Shown here piece after piece: positions 14,278-16,122 of a stretch of 16,122 nt of DNA; position 1 is the stretch's first letter; each line of letters opens with the position of its first letter. Origin of the DNA: Nocardioides sp. (GTDB taxonomy: Bacteria > Actinomycetota > Actinomycetes > Propionibacteriales > Nocardioidaceae). A model generated the notes under the pieces. That model had not been told where the DNA came from, searched no databases, and saw nothing but the letters and a program-made list of their open reading frames with translations. The position numbers and the translations under genes were made by a program. The stretch is taken from contig JAKDNC010000021.1 of the NCBI GenBank assembly GCA_030452025.1, forward strand, positions 1 through 16,122, written 5' to 3'.

Positions 14278-15434
14278 CAGACCTTCTCGGCCGCGTCGGC
14301 ACGGTCCGCGATGTTCTGCTCGACCTCGGCACGCCAGGCCTCGTTGGGCCGGGTGGTGTCGATCTCGAACTCGAACCGCTCGGTCATCTCGGGGGCCACG
14401 TCCGCGACGTCGACGTAGAACTGCTCGTACCAGCGACGAAGCTGGTAGACCGGGCCGTCCTCCTCGCACAGCAGGGGGTTGTCGATGCGTGTCTTGTTCT
14501 TCCAGATCTCGACGTCCTGCTCGAACCCGATCTTGATGAAGTCGCCCATCTTGCGGGCCATCGCCTCGGCGGCAGCATCGTCGAGGCCGGGAAGCTTCTT
14601 CACAATCACGCCGTACTGGAGGACAAAAGTGTTCGCGTCCACCGGGTAGTGGCAGTTGATCAGCACGCTGGGCACGTCCGGCGCGTCCTCGTAGTGATAG
14701 GTGAGGTCATCGATCATGAAGGACGGACCGTGGTAGGACGCAACCGACGAGTTCCCGGTCGACTTGGGAGCGGTGCTCCCCTCCGTCTGGGGACGGATGA
14801 TGTCCTCGCGGCCGGTCCCGGTCATGAACTGGGTGGCGACGTGTCCCTCGAAGATGTTCTTGAAGAAGGTGGGGAAGGAGTAGTGCACGTAGAAGAAGTG
14901 CGCCATGTCCACGACGTTGTCGACGATCTCGCGACAGTTCGCGCCCTCGATCGTGGTCTGGTACCAGACCCAGTCGGTGTACTCCGGGTCGTCGTACCCG
15001 GAAATCTTCGGGATCGTCACGTCCTCCGGCGGAGGGTTGCCCTCGGGGTCGTTCCACACGAAGAGCAGGCCGTCCTGCACCAGCGTCTGCCAGGCCTGCG
15101 TGCGCGCGCGCAGCGGCACCCGACGGGCGTAGGGGATGGCCTTGCACTTCCCGTCCCCGCCCCAGCGCCAGTCGTGGAAGGGGCAGGCGATCTCGTTGCC
15201 TTTGACGGTGCCCTGGGTGAGGTCACCGCCCATGTGGCGGCAGTAACCGTCGAGCACGCTGACCTTGCCGTCCTCGCCTGCGAAGACGACCAGCTTCACA
15301 CCGAACGCGGTGATCCGGTGTGGCTTGCCGTCAGCGAAGTCCCGCTCGAGTCCGAGGCAGTGCCAGCCTCGTGCGAACCGTGTGGGTGCCTCATCCGACT
15401 CGATCTGGCGGACCTCATTATCGGCGACGCTCAT
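14277..15434 (-). CDS. kshA: KshA, 3-ketosteroid 9alpha-hydroxylase oxygenase (Rieske)
   Basis: This 385-residue Rieske non-heme iron oxygenase matches KshA in length and in many segments. The [2Fe-2S] ligands are Cys65/His67 ('CRHMGG') and Cys84/His87 ('CPFHDWRWGGDGKCK'). The mononuclear iron site is in 'VVDMAHFFYVHYSFP' with His179 and His184, and Asp307 ('QDVEIWKNKTRIDNP') is the carboxylate ligand. Asp176 is the likely electron-bridging residue. KshA hydroxylates C9 of 1,4-diene- or 4-ene-3-ketosteroids; with Delta1 desaturation this opens ring B spontaneously. Electrons come from KshB, which is not present here. ATG 15434 has GGAG 7 bases upstream. The stop overlaps the next gene by one base, starting a three-gene coupled operon. 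A divergent regulator gene faces it. Confidence 0.96.
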   Translation of the reverse strand: MSVADNEVRQIESDEAPTRFARGWHCLGLERDFADGKPHRITAFGVKLVVFAGEDGKVSVLDGYCRHMGGDLTQGTVKGNEIACPFHDWRWGGDGKCKAIPYARRVPLRARTQAWQTLVQDGLLFVWNDPEGNPPPEDVTIPKISGYDDPEYTDWVWYQTTIEGANCREIVDNVVDMAHFFYVHYSFPTFFKNIFEGHVATQFMTGTGREDIIRPQTEGSTAPKSTGNSSVASYHGPSFMIDDLTYHYEDAPDVPSVLINCHYPVDANTFVLQYGVIVKKLPGLDDAAAEAMARKMGDFIKIGFEQDVEIWKNKTRIDNPLLCEEDGPVYQLRRWYEQFYVDVADVAPEMTERFEFEIDTTRPNEAWRAEVEQNIADRADAAEKV

Positions 15435-15441
15435 GTCTTGA

Positions 15442-15445
15442 CTCC
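15442..15445 (-). promoter_or_regulatory. Ribosome site fixing the kshA start
   Basis: GGAG on the minus strand (15445 to 15442) lies 7 bases before the ATG at 15434. This supports the 385-residue KshA; the frame stays open upstream but is not conserved-looking there. Confidence 0.7.
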
Positions 15446-15500
15446 GTTCGTTCCAGGCGTTTTTTCGAGTGTCGTCCGCGCCGGCCACCACGACGTGGCG

Positions 15501-15546
15501 GATCCCACTCACCGGAAGGTCACGACAGGCCGGCTGATCCCGCTCA
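15501..15546. repeat. Direct repeat GATCCC(A/G)CTCA in the kshA promoter region
   Basis: GATCCCACTCA at 15501-15511 and GATCCCGCTCA at 15536-15546 differ at one base, with a 35-base period. CCAC-GAC-GTGG (15488-15498) and GTGG-A-CCAC (15551-15559) flank them. Together they make the 177-base divergent region look like a regulated promoter, but no specific protein can be named. Confidence 0.4.
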
Positions 15547-15567
15547 GTGGGTGGACCACGCCGCCGA

Positions 15568-15584
15568 CTACCGGTTGGTAGGAT
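15568..15584 (+). promoter_or_regulatory. Inverted repeat CTACC-GGTT-GGTAG overlapping a -10 of the KstR-like gene
   Basis: Arms CTACC (15568-15572) and GGTAG (15577-15581) flank a 4-base centre; TAGGAT (15579-15584) overlaps it and fits TANNNT. Transcription would start near 15592, leaving about 20 bases with the ribosome site AAAGGGG (15598-15604). Binding here would give autoregulation. Confidence 0.45.
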
Positions 15585-15611
15585 GATCGGTGGGACGAAA
15601 GGGGCCAGAAG

Positions 15612-16122
15612 ATGCCACGGATCGCCGAGTCCAGGCCTCCGGCCGAGCCGTCCTCGCCGGGCCAGAAGGACCGCTACCGCCGGATTTTGCGCGCCGCGGC
15701 GCGTCACGGCGCCGAGCGTGGCATGGAGCGGATGCAGATGCACGACGTTGCCAAGGACGCCGGTGTCGCAATCGCGACGCTCTACCGCTACTTCCCCTCC
15801 AAGACCCACCTCTTCACCGCCATCATGTCCGACCAGGTCCGGCGGGTCGACGCGGCCACGACGTCACTGCCTCCCGGTCACGACCCGGTCGAGGCAGTGA
15901 CCGGCATGCTGAACGTCGCCATGCGGCAGTTGCTCAGCACGCCCCTGCTCGCCCACGCGATGATGGTGTCCAACAACAACGCGGTTGCCGAGCGCTCCGA
16001 CGATGCCCAGGCGACCTCGTTCGTCTCGGTGATCCTGCGAACGGCCGGGGTCGCCGTCCCCGACCAGCACCAGCTGCGTCTGGTGCGACTGGTCGAGCAG
16101 GCCTGGTACGGCATCATCATCT
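15612..16122 (+). CDS. TetR-family regulator, KstR-like, 3' end cut by the window
   Basis: The frame is open from ATG 15612 to the window end, 170 residues seen of a probable 190-200. The DNA-binding domain spans about 20-68: 'RYRRILRAAARHGAERGMERMQMHDVAKDAGVAIATLYRYFPSKTHLF' when read in short pieces (helix, turn, 'VAIATLYRYFPSK', 'THLF'). The recognition helix closely resembles that of KstR, the steroid-sensing repressor of cholesterol genes, and the rest is helical like KstR. AAAGGGG at 15598-15604 is the ribosome site. It is divergent from kshA, whose control is its likely job, with a steroid intermediate (perhaps an acyl-CoA thioester) as inducer. I could not find the classic KstR operator in the shared intergenic region. 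Identity with KstR itself is therefore uncertain. Confidence 0.88.
   Translation, partial: MPRIAESRPPAEPSSPGQKDRYRRILRAAARHGAERGMERMQMHDVAKDAGVAIATLYRYFPSKTHLFTAIMSDQVRRVDAATTSLPPGHDPVEAVTGMLNVAMRQLLSTPLLAHAMMVSNNNAVAERSDDAQATSFVSVILRTAGVAVPDQHQLRLVRLVEQAWYGIII

Noticed and set aside
12719..14536. Plus-strand open frame spanning the sulfatase end, the hairpin, the SDR and the small protein
   Set aside because: It runs through a 17-bp terminator-like hairpin and is antisense to two coupled genes. Its composition is not protein-like.
15435..15809. Longer N-terminus for KshA
   Set aside because: KshA homologues start near MSVADNEV, and a good ribosome site precedes that ATG. The extension would cross the divergent TetR gene.

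Overview
This is a high-GC, densely packed, strongly codon-biased window typical of a steroid-degrading actinobacterium. A Nocardioides/Rhodococcus-type soil organism fits, but the genus cannot be fixed from the sequence alone. No RNA genes, mobile elements or CRISPR arrays were seen. Almost every gene belongs to steroid-nucleus (ring A/B) catabolism or its control.

Layout. (1) 1-833, minus: the 3'-truncated F420-type luciferase-like oxidoreductase, divergent from an IclR regulator (1050-1970, plus). (2) 1993-2523, minus: flavin reductase HsaB, divergent from the plus-strand operon hsaD (2722-3603), Delta1-kstD (3600-5279), hsaA (5364-6548), hsaC (6579-7496) and a second FAD dehydrogenase of the Delta4(5alpha) type (7493-8962). 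(3) A TetR regulator (8949-9560, minus), divergent across a palindrome from a metallo-beta-lactamase-fold alkylsulfatase-like protein (9629-10936) and a formylglycine-type sulfatase (10933-13095). (4) A long hairpin (13101-13147), then a minus-strand operon read from the right: kshA (14277-15434), a four-cysteine small protein (13960-14277) and an SDR dehydrogenase (13166-13963). (5) A KstR-like TetR regulator (15612 to the window end), divergent from kshA.

How the genes work together (inference from families). Sulfatase and SDR could expose and oxidise a 3-hydroxyl. The Delta4(5alpha)- and Delta1-dehydrogenases would desaturate ring A. KshA 9alpha-hydroxylates, which opens ring B and gives a 9,10-seco phenol. 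HsaA/HsaB hydroxylate the phenol, HsaC cleaves the catechol and HsaD hydrolyses the cleavage product. Missing from the window are the KshA reductase (KshB), the later enzymes HsaE/F/G and any side-chain or ring C/D genes. The most interesting feature is the two-sulfatase operon inside a near-complete nucleus-opening set together with a 5alpha-specific dehydrogenase. This suggests use of sulfated, possibly 5alpha-reduced, steroids.
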